Source: Gonium pectorale
Lineage: Eukaryota; Chlorophyta; Chlorophyceae; Chlamydomonadales; Volvocaceae
Assembly (NCBI GenBank): GCA_001584585.1
Contig: LSYV01000048.1
Span: 449,319-486,221, forward strand
Direction of reading: 5' to 3'
Length of the DNA stretch: 36,903 nt
The notes beneath the pieces were generated by a model, which worked only from the letters and a program-made list of their open reading frames with translations, was not told where the DNA came from and did no database searches. Shown here in pieces: positions 21,593 to 32,178 of the stretch. Position 1 is the stretch's first letter. The number at the start of each line of letters is the position of its first letter. A program made the position numbers and the translations under genes.

Positions 21593-22134
21593 GGGCAGTG
21601 TGTGTTATACGCGAGCAGTGCGTGAACATGCGGGCCCGGGGGCAGGGACCTTTCCCAGCGTTGGATCGATCGCTCGTGCGGCCCCCGAGCTCCGACCCGT
21701 GACCCTACCCGGGGGTGGGGCTGCTGGCCGTTGGAAGCGGGTGGCGCCAGGGGGCTGGTCCGCCGCCTGAGATGGGCACCACCAGGGCGACTACAGCGTT
21801 TTACTTTATCAGCTTGCTGCGGGTCCCGAGTCCGTCGCCCGCTGCTCGGGGGCCAGCCTGGAGGCTCTGCAGCTGGGGCCCGACCGCTATAGGGCGTTCT
21901 GGGGGGCGGAGCGGAGCGCAGCGGGGCGCTTCAGGCACAGGGCTGCCCACCTTTCTGCGGCTCAACACGCAGCCGGCTGAGAGCCGGAGTTCACACGCAC
22001 ATACGAGTCTTGCAACATAGTGTGCCGGATGCATGCCTCCTCTGCCCCGCGCCCAACGATGCCGGGTGTGTAACATCCGTTGGCACCATTTGAACTTGCC
22101 ATCCAAGGAACGTCGCGCCTTTGGCGCTTTGGGT

Positions 22135-22315
22135 GTGTTGAAAAGGAAAACGCATACGACGAGCGTAGGCGCGAAAGTGATGGCGTCGGTGTAGGACCCA
22201 GCTCCAGAGGCAGTCGAAGGGGCGATGTCCCAGCATGTTAGTTCGGCGGCGACGACCAACGTAGCCCCCGATGCGGCCCAGAATTCTCTCTGGGGTGACC
22301 CTATACAATGCCGTG
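22135..22315 (+). repeat. Dispersed repeat family, full-length copy
   Basis: About 181 bases, from GTGTTGAAAAGG to CAATGCCGTG; the best reference copy in the window. It contains GTAGCCCCCGATGCGGCCCA and ATTCTCTCTGGGGTGACC near the 3' end. No terminal inverted repeats and no clear target-site duplication are seen. A loose Pol III box-A-like string (TGGCGTCGGTG) and a box-B-like string (AGTTCGGCGG) lie about 57 bases apart, which would fit a SINE. This is weak. Confidence 0.88.
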
Positions 22316-22858
22316 ATGGGATGCGCTTAGTCTAGTCTACGTGCGTCGCATGCGGGCTGGTGCATGTCTCCCGGCTCCCCGCCCACCCAGCCCCCCGACC
22401 CGCTGACTACCGTTGTCTCACCTACGATCACCGGGAAAGCAAGCCGCGCCAGGCGGAGCGGCGGAAAGGGAGGGGGAGGGGCACAGCGAGGAATGTCAGG
22501 GTGGAGGTCTGAGACGTAGCGCAAATGCGACAAATGACAGAGCAAGACCCCGTGACCTAAACGAGTTACGGTGGTGGCCGAAAGGGGCCATGATGGCGCG
22601 CGAGGGACCGAAGAGGGTGCATCTGGCGGTACGGCAGTACGGCGGTAATTGGTCTTGGGAGTGCGGGAATGCGTGACGCAGTGAGCTGGCCCGCGTAGGG
22701 CTCCCCGCAACACGGCGACACCGAGGAGATGCACCGCGGCACATGCTTGCGGTGTCGGTCGTCGCCGCTATGAGGAAACGGAAGTACGGGGGCACAGGGG
22801 CGGCGAAGCGGCGCGGCGATACACCGTTACAGGGGCTCAGGGAGCGAGCGCTGGCAGG

Positions 22859-22926
22859 TGTGTATGCGGTATGTACACAAACTGCGTAAAGGGTGTATGT
22901 GGTATGTAACGGAACTGCGTAAAGGC
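22859..22926. repeat. Two-unit tandem repeat
   Basis: Two imperfect copies of a ~34-base unit containing TATGNGGTATGTA and AACTGCGTAAAGG. Confidence 0.8.
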
Positions 22927-23255
22927 GGCTCCTCTTTTCTTTAATCTCTTGGCCATGGCATGTGACTGGTGCAGAAGTCCCCGGGACCGCGTCGAGGAAG
23001 CAGTGGTTAACCGGCATGTGCGCATGTGGTCCACCGTGTAATTTTCATGTTGTCCAAGGGCCGCAAGAGGTCAAGCGCAGGCGACAGGTACCAAGGGAAC
23101 CGCCATCCTCATGCCAAACAACATGCGCCAGACACCGTGCACTTACTCATCCCGCGCCACACAGGTGTGCCAGGTCCGTGCAAATTCTGTCATATATTCC
23201 AACTTGAACGTCTGGTGAAGCAAGCCAGTCCTACTAACAGCAGTAAGCAAGTCAC

Positions 23256-23859
23256 CCGTGATGACGGGGTTGGGCATGCCCAAACCTAATTCCCGTAAAC
23301 ACGGTGCCACACGCCTAACGCATGCAAGCGGCCGTTCCTCTGCCCAGTGAAAGCGTTCCAATGGTGTTTATGTCCATCTGCAGTGGTATGCACAGACTGC
23401 GCTGCAGTTGCCGAGCGTTGGGCATATCCAGGCATGCCCGACACCGTGAGCACGGGTGTGCAGGTTGCATCACCGAACCGCGTGCCTCTTGTGTGATTCT
23501 TGTGTGCCTGCATGGACGCAACTGCTGGCAAACAAGTATGTGTTGCACAATAGCACACACACCTTGCATTTACAACAGAGAGTCATGAATAAGTATGCAA
23601 CATGCACACCGGTGCTCACGGTGTTGGGCATGCCCGGGTGTGCCCAGCTCCAGGCTCAGCGCACGAGCGCAGTGTGCGCACACTACGGATGGACATAAAC
23701 ACCATTGGAACGCTTTCACTGGGCAGAGGAACGGCCGCTTGCATGCGTTAGGCGTGTGGCACCGTGTTTACGGTGTTGGGCATGCCTGGGCACGTTGGGC
23801 ATGCCCATCACCGTAAACACGGGAATTAGGTTTGGGCATGCCCAACCCCGTCATCACGG
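23256..23859. mobile_element. Fold-back / long inverted-repeat element
   Basis: Left arm 23256-23470 and right arm 23595-23859 are inverted copies around a spacer of about 124 bases. Both ends read CCGTGATGACGGGGTTGGGC in opposite senses. Shared inner blocks include CGTTCCTCTGCCCAGTGAAA, CAATGGTGTTTATGTCCAT and ACACCGTGAGCAC. The right arm has one extra block (about 23765-23820) made of two more units of the palindrome GGGCATGCCC flanked by CACCGTAAACACG. No transposase is encoded, so this would be a non-autonomous fold-back or MITE-like element, or a long hairpin RNA locus. No convincing target-site duplication was found. Confidence 0.75.
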
Positions 23860-24771
23860 TGTGCACTCTACCTCACTAACAGAGCGATGCGCATGGCGCC
23901 GCACGGAGGGCAAAGCTGTGCCCCAACAGATCATCGAGAGAGACATTGCGAAATCCTAATTGCCCGACACGCCCTCATATGCACATCTGGCAAACAAACA
24001 CACGCCGCGACGTTGTATGGGCCGATGTTGGCCGTCGGCCCGTTGCCCCGTTCCCGACAAAAGCTCAGTACCGACGGATCATTGGCACTGCTATGTAGAA
24101 GCCTTTGTGTCCATGGACCTGCAGGCCGGGCAGGCCCATCTCAGGCCGCCGGTCCCGAAAGGCTGGCAACATCCGTTTCCGAGAAAAGGCCTAGCTGGTC
24201 CAGAGCTCTTGGCAGCGATCGGCAGGTATGGGGTCGCCAGGCCTGCCATACCCACGGGGCTAGGAGCCATGTGAGACCGTTGGGCGGTGGTCGTTATGAA
24301 CGACGGCAGGAAATGCGCCAGGCCAACACTTCACAGTTACTTCAGGTACTTTCAATCCAGTTGCGTGACTTGCAACATACCAGTCTTTTGCTGCTCTGTA
24401 AGATGAATCGGACCTGCTCTATCGGCGACGCGCCGAGCACCTCGCGGCCGCAAGCTCTCCCCCTCAGGCACGCCCGGTACCAACGGTATGCTGGTGAGTG
24501 CACAGGAACGCGCAATACAACTTCATCTGGCGCTCGGGGCCTTGGGGCTGGGCGGCATGGCCGTTAAGCGCGGGGCACGCCAGGCCCGCGACCGCTTGCC
24601 CTGGTTAACGTTGTAAGAAAAGATTATCTCAATGTATTAAGAGCTCGATTGTCGCGGTAACAACGTGACAGTTTGCTGATGCCCGTGGCCTGCTGGCCTG
24701 CCCGGTCTGCCTCGCGTGACCTCGTGCCCTTTGGCTCTTGGCGCCGCCCGCAGGCGATCACGCCTTCGCAG
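23860..24771. other. Intergenic upstream of acetyltransferase copy 1
   Basis: A 226-codon open frame on + (23887-24567) has no recognisable domain and is left uncalled. The missing first exon of the acetyltransferase gene should lie in the right part of this stretch. Confidence 0.4.
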
Positions 24772-26630
24772 GCCACACGGCTTTGTTTGGGCGCCGCTCG
24801 TTGTGCTGCTCCGTCCGGACGCTCAGCCGCGACCGCCCGGCGAGTGGCCATGCCCGCGATGACCTGCGCACACTGAGGCAGCGGCTCGACGAGCAATTAA
24901 AGCTTGTGTGGCAGCCAACCGCGTCCAGGCCACCATCTGTCCTCTCCAAGTCCACAGGTAGGGTTGAGCGAGGCGGTCGCAGCGGGAAGTCGCGGCGTCG
25001 GGGCAAAGCAGTAGCAGTGGACTGACGAGCTAGGGTTTGCGCCCTTTGCGGCCTGTCCGCCAAATAGATATGCTCAATTCCTGAGCACGTATCCGCCTCG
25101 ATTCCGCCTTGTGCAGACTTTGGCGACCATGAGGAGTACCACCCCTCGATGGGATGGCGCCTCCTACCGCACCACCTCACCAAAGAGCAGATCTGGCAGC
25201 GCGTGCGGGCGGAGTCCGAGCTCGATGCGGTGAGCCGGTCCGCTGTGTTTGACGATGGCTGCTTGGCTGGCGCCCACATTACCTCGCCTCACATGTGGGA
25301 CTTTGCTAGCGTCGCGTCGCGTGATGTACGGGTAGACGAGCAGACGGGCTTTCATGCGTCCTTTGGGTTCTGCCCTTCATCCAGCACACCGGGCACCCCC
25401 GCCCGCCGAGCTGCACGGTAGCCCTCTGCCCCTCCCTGTCGCGCTTTGCCTCCCCCCTTTCATCCCCGCTCCCCTCTCCCCGGCCCCGGTCTCTGCGCGC
25501 CCCCGCAGGTGTCCGAGCCGGCGCTCGCCAGCAACCTTTACAGCACCATCCTGGCGCATCCCAACATGGAGGCCACCATGGCCTTCCTGCTCGCCAACAA
25601 GCTGGCCAACCCCACGCTGCTGAGCATGCAGCTGATGCGGCTCATCGCGGACGCCTACGCCGACGACCCCGACCTCATCGACGCCTGCCTGGCGGACCTG
25701 CAGGTCGGCGGGTTGGGGGCGGCCTCGTTCGGGTCGTTGTATAACTTGTCGTTTGGCGGATTGGAAGAGACGGGCGAGGTCCCAAGGGCCTGGCAGCGTG
25801 TTTCGCCCACCATAAGTGCATTACGAGTCCCCGACGTCCCCTGAAGTTCTTACATTTGCCCGTTTCGGTCCCCTAGCGCCGTTGACGCCTACTTCGTCCG
25901 TGTCTCCCTCCCGCTCTATTCCCCAGGCCGTGTACGACCGCGACCCCGCCTGCGACAAGTACTCGCAGGCCATGCTATACTTCAAGGGCTTCCAGGCGGT
26001 GCAGTGCCAGCGGGTGGCGCACTGGCTGTGGCGGAAGGGGCGACAGGTGGGCGGGCGGGGCGGAGTGGTGGTGGGCAGGGTGAGAGTGCGGTGCGGGTGC
26101 GGTGACATGCGACACTGCTTATTTCCTTTCGCCCTCCGACCTCGTCCAAAGTTCCCGAATACTGAACGTGTTTTCCCCGACGTGCCGTGCCCGTCCCGTA
26201 GGCACTTGCTCTGGCCATCCAGAGCCGCATGTCGGAGGCGTTCCACGTTGACATCCATCCCGCGGCGCAGCTGGGCCGGGGCGTCATGATCGACCACGCG
26301 ACGGGCGTGGTGATTGGCGAGACGGCGGTGGTGGGCGACAACGTGTCCATGCTGCACCACGTCACGCTGGGGGGCAGCGGGACGGGGCGGGGCATTCGCC
26401 ACCCCACCATCGGCCACGGCGTGCTCCTCGGCGCGGGTGCAACCATCCTTGGGCCCATCACCGTCGGCGCCGGCAGCAAGATCGGTGCGGGCAGCGTGGT
26501 GGTCAGCGACATCCCCTGCCACTCGGTGGCGGTGGGCGTGCCGGCCAAGATCATCAAGCGGGACCTGATCAAGGAGGCGATCCAGGACATGGATCAGGGC
26601 ATGGACTTCGTGATCGAGTACGAGATCTAG
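24772..26630 (+). CDS. Serine O-acetyltransferase, copy 1
   Basis: Makes O-acetylserine from serine and acetyl-CoA, the first step of cysteine synthesis. Exons: about 24772-24957, 25117-25229, 25509-25703, 25927-26046, 26202-26630 (stop TAG), all joins in phase. The N-terminal helical domain shows [17 protein letters not shown] and [17 protein letters not shown]. The hexapeptide-repeat domain shows [27 protein letters not shown] and RHP, holding the Asp and two His equivalent to Asp143, His158 and His193 of E. coli CysE. The C-terminus is EYEI; a final Ile is the residue that docks into O-acetylserine sulfhydrylase to form the cysteine synthase complex. The first visible exon ([20 protein letters not shown]) has no in-frame ATG and two in-frame stops upstream (24666, 24717), so a further 5' exon, or loss of the start, must be assumed. 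Compartment is therefore unknown. Confidence 0.9.
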
Positions 26631-29238
26631 AGGTTCCGGACTGGTTCCGCAGTTGATGATGGATCCAGCGGCACTTCAGAGGTCCGGAGCGGGTTGCAGC
26701 CAAGCCCTCAGGCTCGGGAGGTGTTGCACTGTACCATAGACCGTTGTTCAATACCCTTGTTTGTCCGTTGTTCACTGGAAGGCACTGTTGCCGCCTATAG
26801 CTGGTTGCTGCCGACCCGCTGGTTTTTGTTCATGCGTGCTAGTTACCTGTACGGCACACGGCTGCCGTACGGCGACCAGATACGAACGACTCGGGAACGC
26901 TCATGTTTAGGTTTGAAATGGACGTGTGGCAAGTGCGTTGTGTGGTGCGAGGGGACACTACTGCTACTTGTTAGCATGCTTGCCACACGCCTAGCGAAGC
27001 GCATTGCGGGATGCTGGTGGCGCCGTGTGGGCGTTGTGGCCGCCACCCGCCCGCCGCCCACCTATCCCGCTGCAACTGCCTCGAGGCCCCAGCGCTAAAT
27101 TGGACTCGAGCCCCGGCCGCCAGCGAGAGTGTGCTTGTCAGCGGCGGGCCGGCGTCCTGCCCCTTCATGGGTTACGGGAGTTTGGAGCGGCGAGGAGTCC
27201 CTTGGTGCTGCAATGGGCTTTGAGGAGAGTCGGGACCTGTTAGGGAGTGCCAAGCGAGCTGCACAGCGTGTCCCGGCCCGAAGGTTCTGGGGATGGGGTC
27301 GCACGCGGTGGCGCGCTGCGAAGATTAATGCGTGCCCCGTACCGTGCAGCCGTGTCGGAGCTCCGGCGGGCTGTATGTTCCGCTCCATGGATTTTATCAT
27401 GAGCATGTTGAGGGTGTGCTGTGTGCATTGTGTACGGTAGCTGAAGAATGCCAGACTCCGCGGGAAGGTGGGGTTGTGAAACGGTGGTGATGGCAATGCA
27501 AGCCACATCCGCGCAATCCAACTGTTACGGGCGTCCGGTCTCCTGCCGGCAAAGACGGGGGGAGGCTGCGTCATGTGCGCAGATGGATAGTCTTCGTTGA
27601 TCGTGTCAACGCGCGCACCTGCGGGCCATCCTGGATTTGCGTTGACGTGCAGCTATACGCCGTAGCTAGCAGTAGCAGTAGTACCGCAACTAAACTTCTG
27701 TAGTCGGCTTGTGTAGGCAGAGATGTACGGCGGGCCCAGGGGAAGTCAGTGCATTCATCTGTTGCTCGGCAAGCAGGAGTACTCCTGTACTTGGCTAACG
27801 CGCTGGGAAGAAGCTTGCGTGCAAAATCGATGGATGTGTTGGTGGTGGTGGGCACCTGGCAGGTGAAATCTCCTATGTTCTCATGAAAGAGCCATGACGC
27901 TTTGTGAGACACTTCGTGTAACCAAATGGGAGATTACTTCTGCAGTACTTTCTGTACTGATACATCTCTGCGCAGTCGGACTGCGCAGTCCGACGACATA
28001 AATGCTGCGCAAGTACCGGTATGTACATATCATGTTTTACATGACCGCTGCACCGTCATCCGAGCTATCCCTCCTAGGTACAGAAGTCCTAGTCCTCCAC
28101 GGATCTTAGTCCTTGCAAAAATAAATACACATATGCACATGATGCAGGGAATTTCAATGCTACAAAGCGACATCTGATAGTGCACGCCATTCAGAAAGCC
28201 GCATTACTTTCAAGCCAATCCAGGACGCAACGGGGTACAACACGGTGCGACCTTGTGTTGGGTCTCAGCCAACCAGGCGCCAACCCCGTCCACTACCGAG
28301 CACGCCAACAGGCGACTCTCCGCCTTGCAGATGACCAACGGCCAACGGCCGCAGCGGACAGAGCAGCGGACAGAGAGTCAACGCGCACCCATGGCGTACT
28401 GTGCAGAAAGCGCAGGGGAGCCTCTCACCTGCGAGCTGCGCGCCCTCTAATACAACCAACCGCGTTCCCTTCGCGCCAGATCGCCAGCACACCAGCATTT
28501 GTCAGCGAGCCAGCACCAACAGACAAACACAAGCCCGCCCGCGACCTGCCACTCGCTCCAGGGCCACAACAACAAAGGTTCCAGGCCATCAGCCCTCGGC
28601 AGCAGGGCCCCGCCGGAAGAGCCCCAGGTGCAGATCTCTGCAGCAGCCTGCACCCCTCCGGGGCGAGGTCAACGTACCGAGAAGAGCTCCGAAAACGGAC
28701 CAACCGAGACAAAGTAAAGCAAAGCATGAATTATCAGTCTTCCGGCCATTCGAGAGACCGACGGCGGACGCCCGCGCGCATTCGTAGACAGCAGGCCGCT
28801 GTGGAGGCAGCATGTACAACCCTCCATACACTACAGCGAAACATGCAAGGCCGGTCCATGCCGCGGGCGGGGTGGGACGGGACGCAGGATGACCCCCCTC
28901 CCAATCGGCGCTATCCCACTGCTGACGGTCGCCGCTGTCCTGCCATGACCCGCCCCAACGGCATGTTTCATCACTGCCACACCGCAAGCTCCGCCCGCGC
29001 CACCCAGCCGCGCAGCGCCCCCTCGCGTTGAGTTGGGGTTGCTTACTCTCGCCAGTGCGCTGCGTTCAGCTCCCGACCGCTCGCCGCCAACGGGCCGACC
29101 AGCTCCACGTTGGAACCCTCCACCTCCATTTCAGAGGCGGACAGGGGCGGGAACGTCCGCCAAAGCAAGATGTTTACCACGCGACCCAACCAACCATGGA
29201 TCCCAGAATCCAAACTTCTTTCGCTCCAATCCTGGATC
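26631..29238. other. Spacer between the two convergent acetyltransferase genes
   Basis: Holds the 3' ends of both genes. No gene is supported. A 283-codon open frame on + (28180-29031) starts at GTG, has no domain features and is antisense to the likely 3' UTR of copy 2. A 20-base perfect palindrome lies at 27975-27994. Confidence 0.4.
27975..27994. repeat. Perfect 20-base palindrome
   Basis: GTCGGACTGC followed directly by its reverse complement GCAGTCCGAC. The half CTGCGCAGTC also occurs as a direct repeat across it. Could form a short hairpin or bind a dimeric factor; nothing further is visible. Confidence 0.8.
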
Positions 29239-31192
29239 CTAGATTTCGTAGTCCAGCACGAAGTCGACGCACTGGTCCATGTCCTTCACGGGCTCCTTAA
29301 TCAGGTCCCGCTTGATGATCTTGGCCGGCACGCCCACCGCCACCGAGTGGCAGGGGATGTCCGTGACCACCACGCTGCCGGCACCGACCTTGCTGCCCGC
29401 ACCCACAGTCACAGGTCCGAGAACGGTCACCCCAGCGCCGAGGAGCACGCCGTGCCCGATGACCGGGTGGCGGATGCCCCGCCCCGTTCCACTGCCCCCC
29501 AGCGTGACGTGGTGCAGCATGGACACGTTGTCGCCCACCACCGCCGTCTCGCCGATCACCACGCCCGTCGCGTGGTCAATCATGATGCCCCGGCCCAGCT
29601 GCGCCGCGGGGTGGATGTCAACGTGAAACGCCTCCGACATGCGGCTCTGGATGGCCAGCGCCAGGGGCTGCGGGGCGGGCGTGCGCAGCAGGTCGGATGG
29701 GAACAAGGTTAGGTCTCGGGAACAATGGAAAGGGGTCGGAAAGACGAGAGGCGAGTGCGCAGTGACGGGTTCACACAGGCGCCGTGCGGAAATACAACTT
29801 GTATGGCACCCAGACCCACAAGGGCCGCATGCGTAATTTTCCCCCGCCACCACCTCCGCCCTGACTGCCCGCCCCCGCTCCGCCCCCGCTCCGCCCCCGC
29901 GCACCTGTCGCCCCTTCCGCCACAGCCAGTGCGCCACCCGCTGGCACTGCACCGCCTGGAAGCCCTTGAAGTACAGCATGGCCTGCGAGTACTTGTCGCA
30001 GGCGGGGTCGCGGTCGTACACGGCCTGGGGAATAGAGCGGGAGGGAGACACGGACGAAGTAGGCGTCAATGGCGCTACTGGACCGGACAAGGGCAAATGC
30101 AGGAACCGCAGCACGGGGACTCGCGACGCTTCGTGATGACCTGAAGCGCCGTAACCCGGCGCCAGGCCCTTGGAACCTCGCCGATCTCTTCCAATCCGCC
30201 AAACGACAAGTTGCGCAACACGAACAAGGCCGCCCCCAACACGCCGACCTGCAGGTCCGCCAGGCAGGCGTCGATGAGGTCGGGGTCGTCGGCGTAGGCG
30301 TCCGCGATGAGACGCATGAGCTGCATGCTCAGCAGCGTGGGGTTGGCCAGCTTGTTGGCGAGCAGGAAGGCCATGACCTTTTCAATGTTGGGCTGCGCCA
30401 AAATGGTGCTGTACAGGTTGCTCGCCAGTACGGGCTCCGAAGCCTGCGGGGAACGGCGGCAAACCAACGTCAGCTTCTCATGCCGTGTCTTCACCAGCGG
30501 CGCGCGGGCCGCGGCCGTCCGCTTGTTCACCACCGAATGACTGAGGCAGCGCATGTCTGCTGCGACATGTGCTGACCATCCTTATAGTCACTAGGCTACA
30601 CAACAGCGTGCAGGCGCGCGCCTGCCCCTTGCGGCAGCTCTGCCTTGCACTGCCAGCGAGACCAGTCCCAGCGCTTCCGCGTACCGCGTCCGCCTGCGCC
30701 TCCATCCGCACGCGCTGCCACAGCTGCTCCTTCGTCAGGTGGTGGGGCTGCGGCCGCCACCCTTGCGAGGGGTGGTACTCCTCATCGGGGGCGGTCTCTG
30801 TGGGGGAGGGGGGACGCGAGGGGCGGGGAGCAGCAGCTTGAGCGGCGGCGGACCGTGTGCGGAGCAGGACTGCCCATGCCCAAGCTGCAGATCAATCAGG
30901 CACATGGGAGTCGAGCCCGCGCCCCACCAGAAATCTTTTGCGGCATAGTTGCGGTTTCACCAGCCCTCTGGTGATACCTGTGACCCCACTCAGCGCCTGG
31001 ACTCTCTTACGCACCTATGGCGGAGGAGCGGTCTGTGGCGTATGACGTCACCGTCGCCAGCTTTAGTTGCTGGTTGAGCCGTGCGCGCATCGCCTCGAGC
31101 TCCTCCCGCTCCTGCGCGCTAAGCCGGTCCCGCGCCATCGTCTTGACGACCGAGCTCCGGCTCCTTTGCCCCGTAAAACTTCGAAAGCCCAT
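29239..31192 (-). CDS. Serine O-acetyltransferase, copy 2
   Basis: Same enzyme as the gene at 24772-26630 on the opposite strand, pointing toward it. Exons 31192-31015, 30797-30685, 30443-30249, 30024-29905, 29667-29239 sum to 345 codons. The last four have exactly the lengths of copy 1 (113, 195, 120, 429). Motif residues fall at Asp219 (VDIHP), His234 (DHATG) and His269 (RHP) if translation starts at MGFRSFTG. The end is LDYEI, again with the terminal Ile. The start chosen gives a short basic, Ser/Arg-rich leader (MGFRSFTGQRSRSSVVK) that suits an organelle transit peptide. The frame stays open upstream to another ATG at 31444, so a longer N-terminus is possible. The last exon differs from copy 1 at 15 of 142 residues, so both are probably active. 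Confidence 0.93.
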
Positions 31193-32178
31193 GGCAGCTT
31201 GGTGGTCTGCGGAGTGAGGGGTAGGAGGGCCAAACGTGGGTGCAATACTTCGGGCCAGACGTGTACATTCCTGACGGAACACGACCTCGACGACAATCAT
31301 GACAGCCATGGGGCACATCAAACAATTGGCGCTTGCTTCACTGTGGCCGAGCGATCGCTCGCGGTCTGACGTAAAGCCCCGCAACACTCGTCCCGTTTGA
31401 GCCACAGGAAGCTCCGGCCGTCGCGTTCTACCGCTCACCAGCATTGCGCCTGGAGCGGAGACTCCCTAGCTGCAGCGGTCGGGACGTGCTGGGCGCGGCG
31501 CCGGCGTCGACGTGGTAAGTGGCGCGCTGCATCCTCGCGCCCTTGGTGAACAAGGCACTAGAGTCGCGAATTGAAAGAAAGCCCGAGTAGAACACGGCTA
31601 TTGCTTTAAGGATAAGCTGCGGTAGGGAAAGCCTCGCACAAAAGCGCCCACGTAATTCGCTTCAGCCGAAGTTTAGAAAGGAAAGCAAAAGAAGTGTTGA
31701 AAAAGGGCTGAGTCCGCAAGAGCGGGCCCTGGGGAAAGGAATGGACAACGTTGCCCAGCTCCCAGAAGAACCCAGCGTCGTACCGCGTAACCCGCGAGGC
31801 ACTGCGCCTCACCGCCCTCATGCACGCATACGCAACGGTAGAGCACGGCAAACCATCCACACGTAGCATATCCTCGGCCTTTATTCTTCCGTCCTCCTGA
31901 TTCGGCATACGCAACCACACGCCCGACTGGCTAGTGGCACTGTGGCCATGGCGGTAAGGAGCAAATTCAGCCTCCGCGTTCCTTAGCGATTCACAGTGTC
32001 GGGCGGGAGGTGATAAGGGTTTCACTTACCCGCGACATGCTCCAGCGGACCCTTGCGGACACACGACACTTCATACACGACCCCCAAAACCCGCATCGCT
32101 GTCGCCATCCGCTCCCCCTTTCTCCGCCGCACCCCACCGCACTCCGGTGTGCCACCGACCTCCTCCCTTCCCTCCCAG
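31193..32178. other. Intergenic between divergent genes
   Basis: Promoter side of acetyltransferase copy 2 (-) and of the oxygenase gene (+). The first oxygenase exon with its ATG should be here but was not identified; an ATG at 31742 (MDNVAQLPEEPSVV) is one untested possibility. Confidence 0.4.

Larger units (their letters stand above)
20613..23255. other. Gene-poor interval with repeat copies
   Basis: No supported gene on either strand. Contains two full repeat copies (21432-21592, 22135-22315) and a two-unit tandem at 22859-22926. Long open frames here on - are produced mainly by the repeats and by GC-rich composition. Confidence 0.45.

Noticed and set aside
22135..22315. Reading the dispersed repeat as coding (AYARRMRFPFQH-type peptides on -)
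   Set aside because: The peptide similarity among copies is present in more than one frame and follows from DNA identity of the repeat.
23887..24567. 226-codon open frame on + with an ATG
   Set aside because: No recognisable motif or conserved block; starts directly after the fold-back element; no support beyond being open.
27060..27125. tRNA-like TCGAGCCCC string
   Set aside because: No acceptor stem, anticodon arm or D arm can be built around it.
28180..29031. 283-codon open frame on +
   Set aside because: Starts at GTG, has no domain or compositional sign of a protein, lies antisense to the 3' side of acetyltransferase copy 2, and such frames are common by chance at this GC content.
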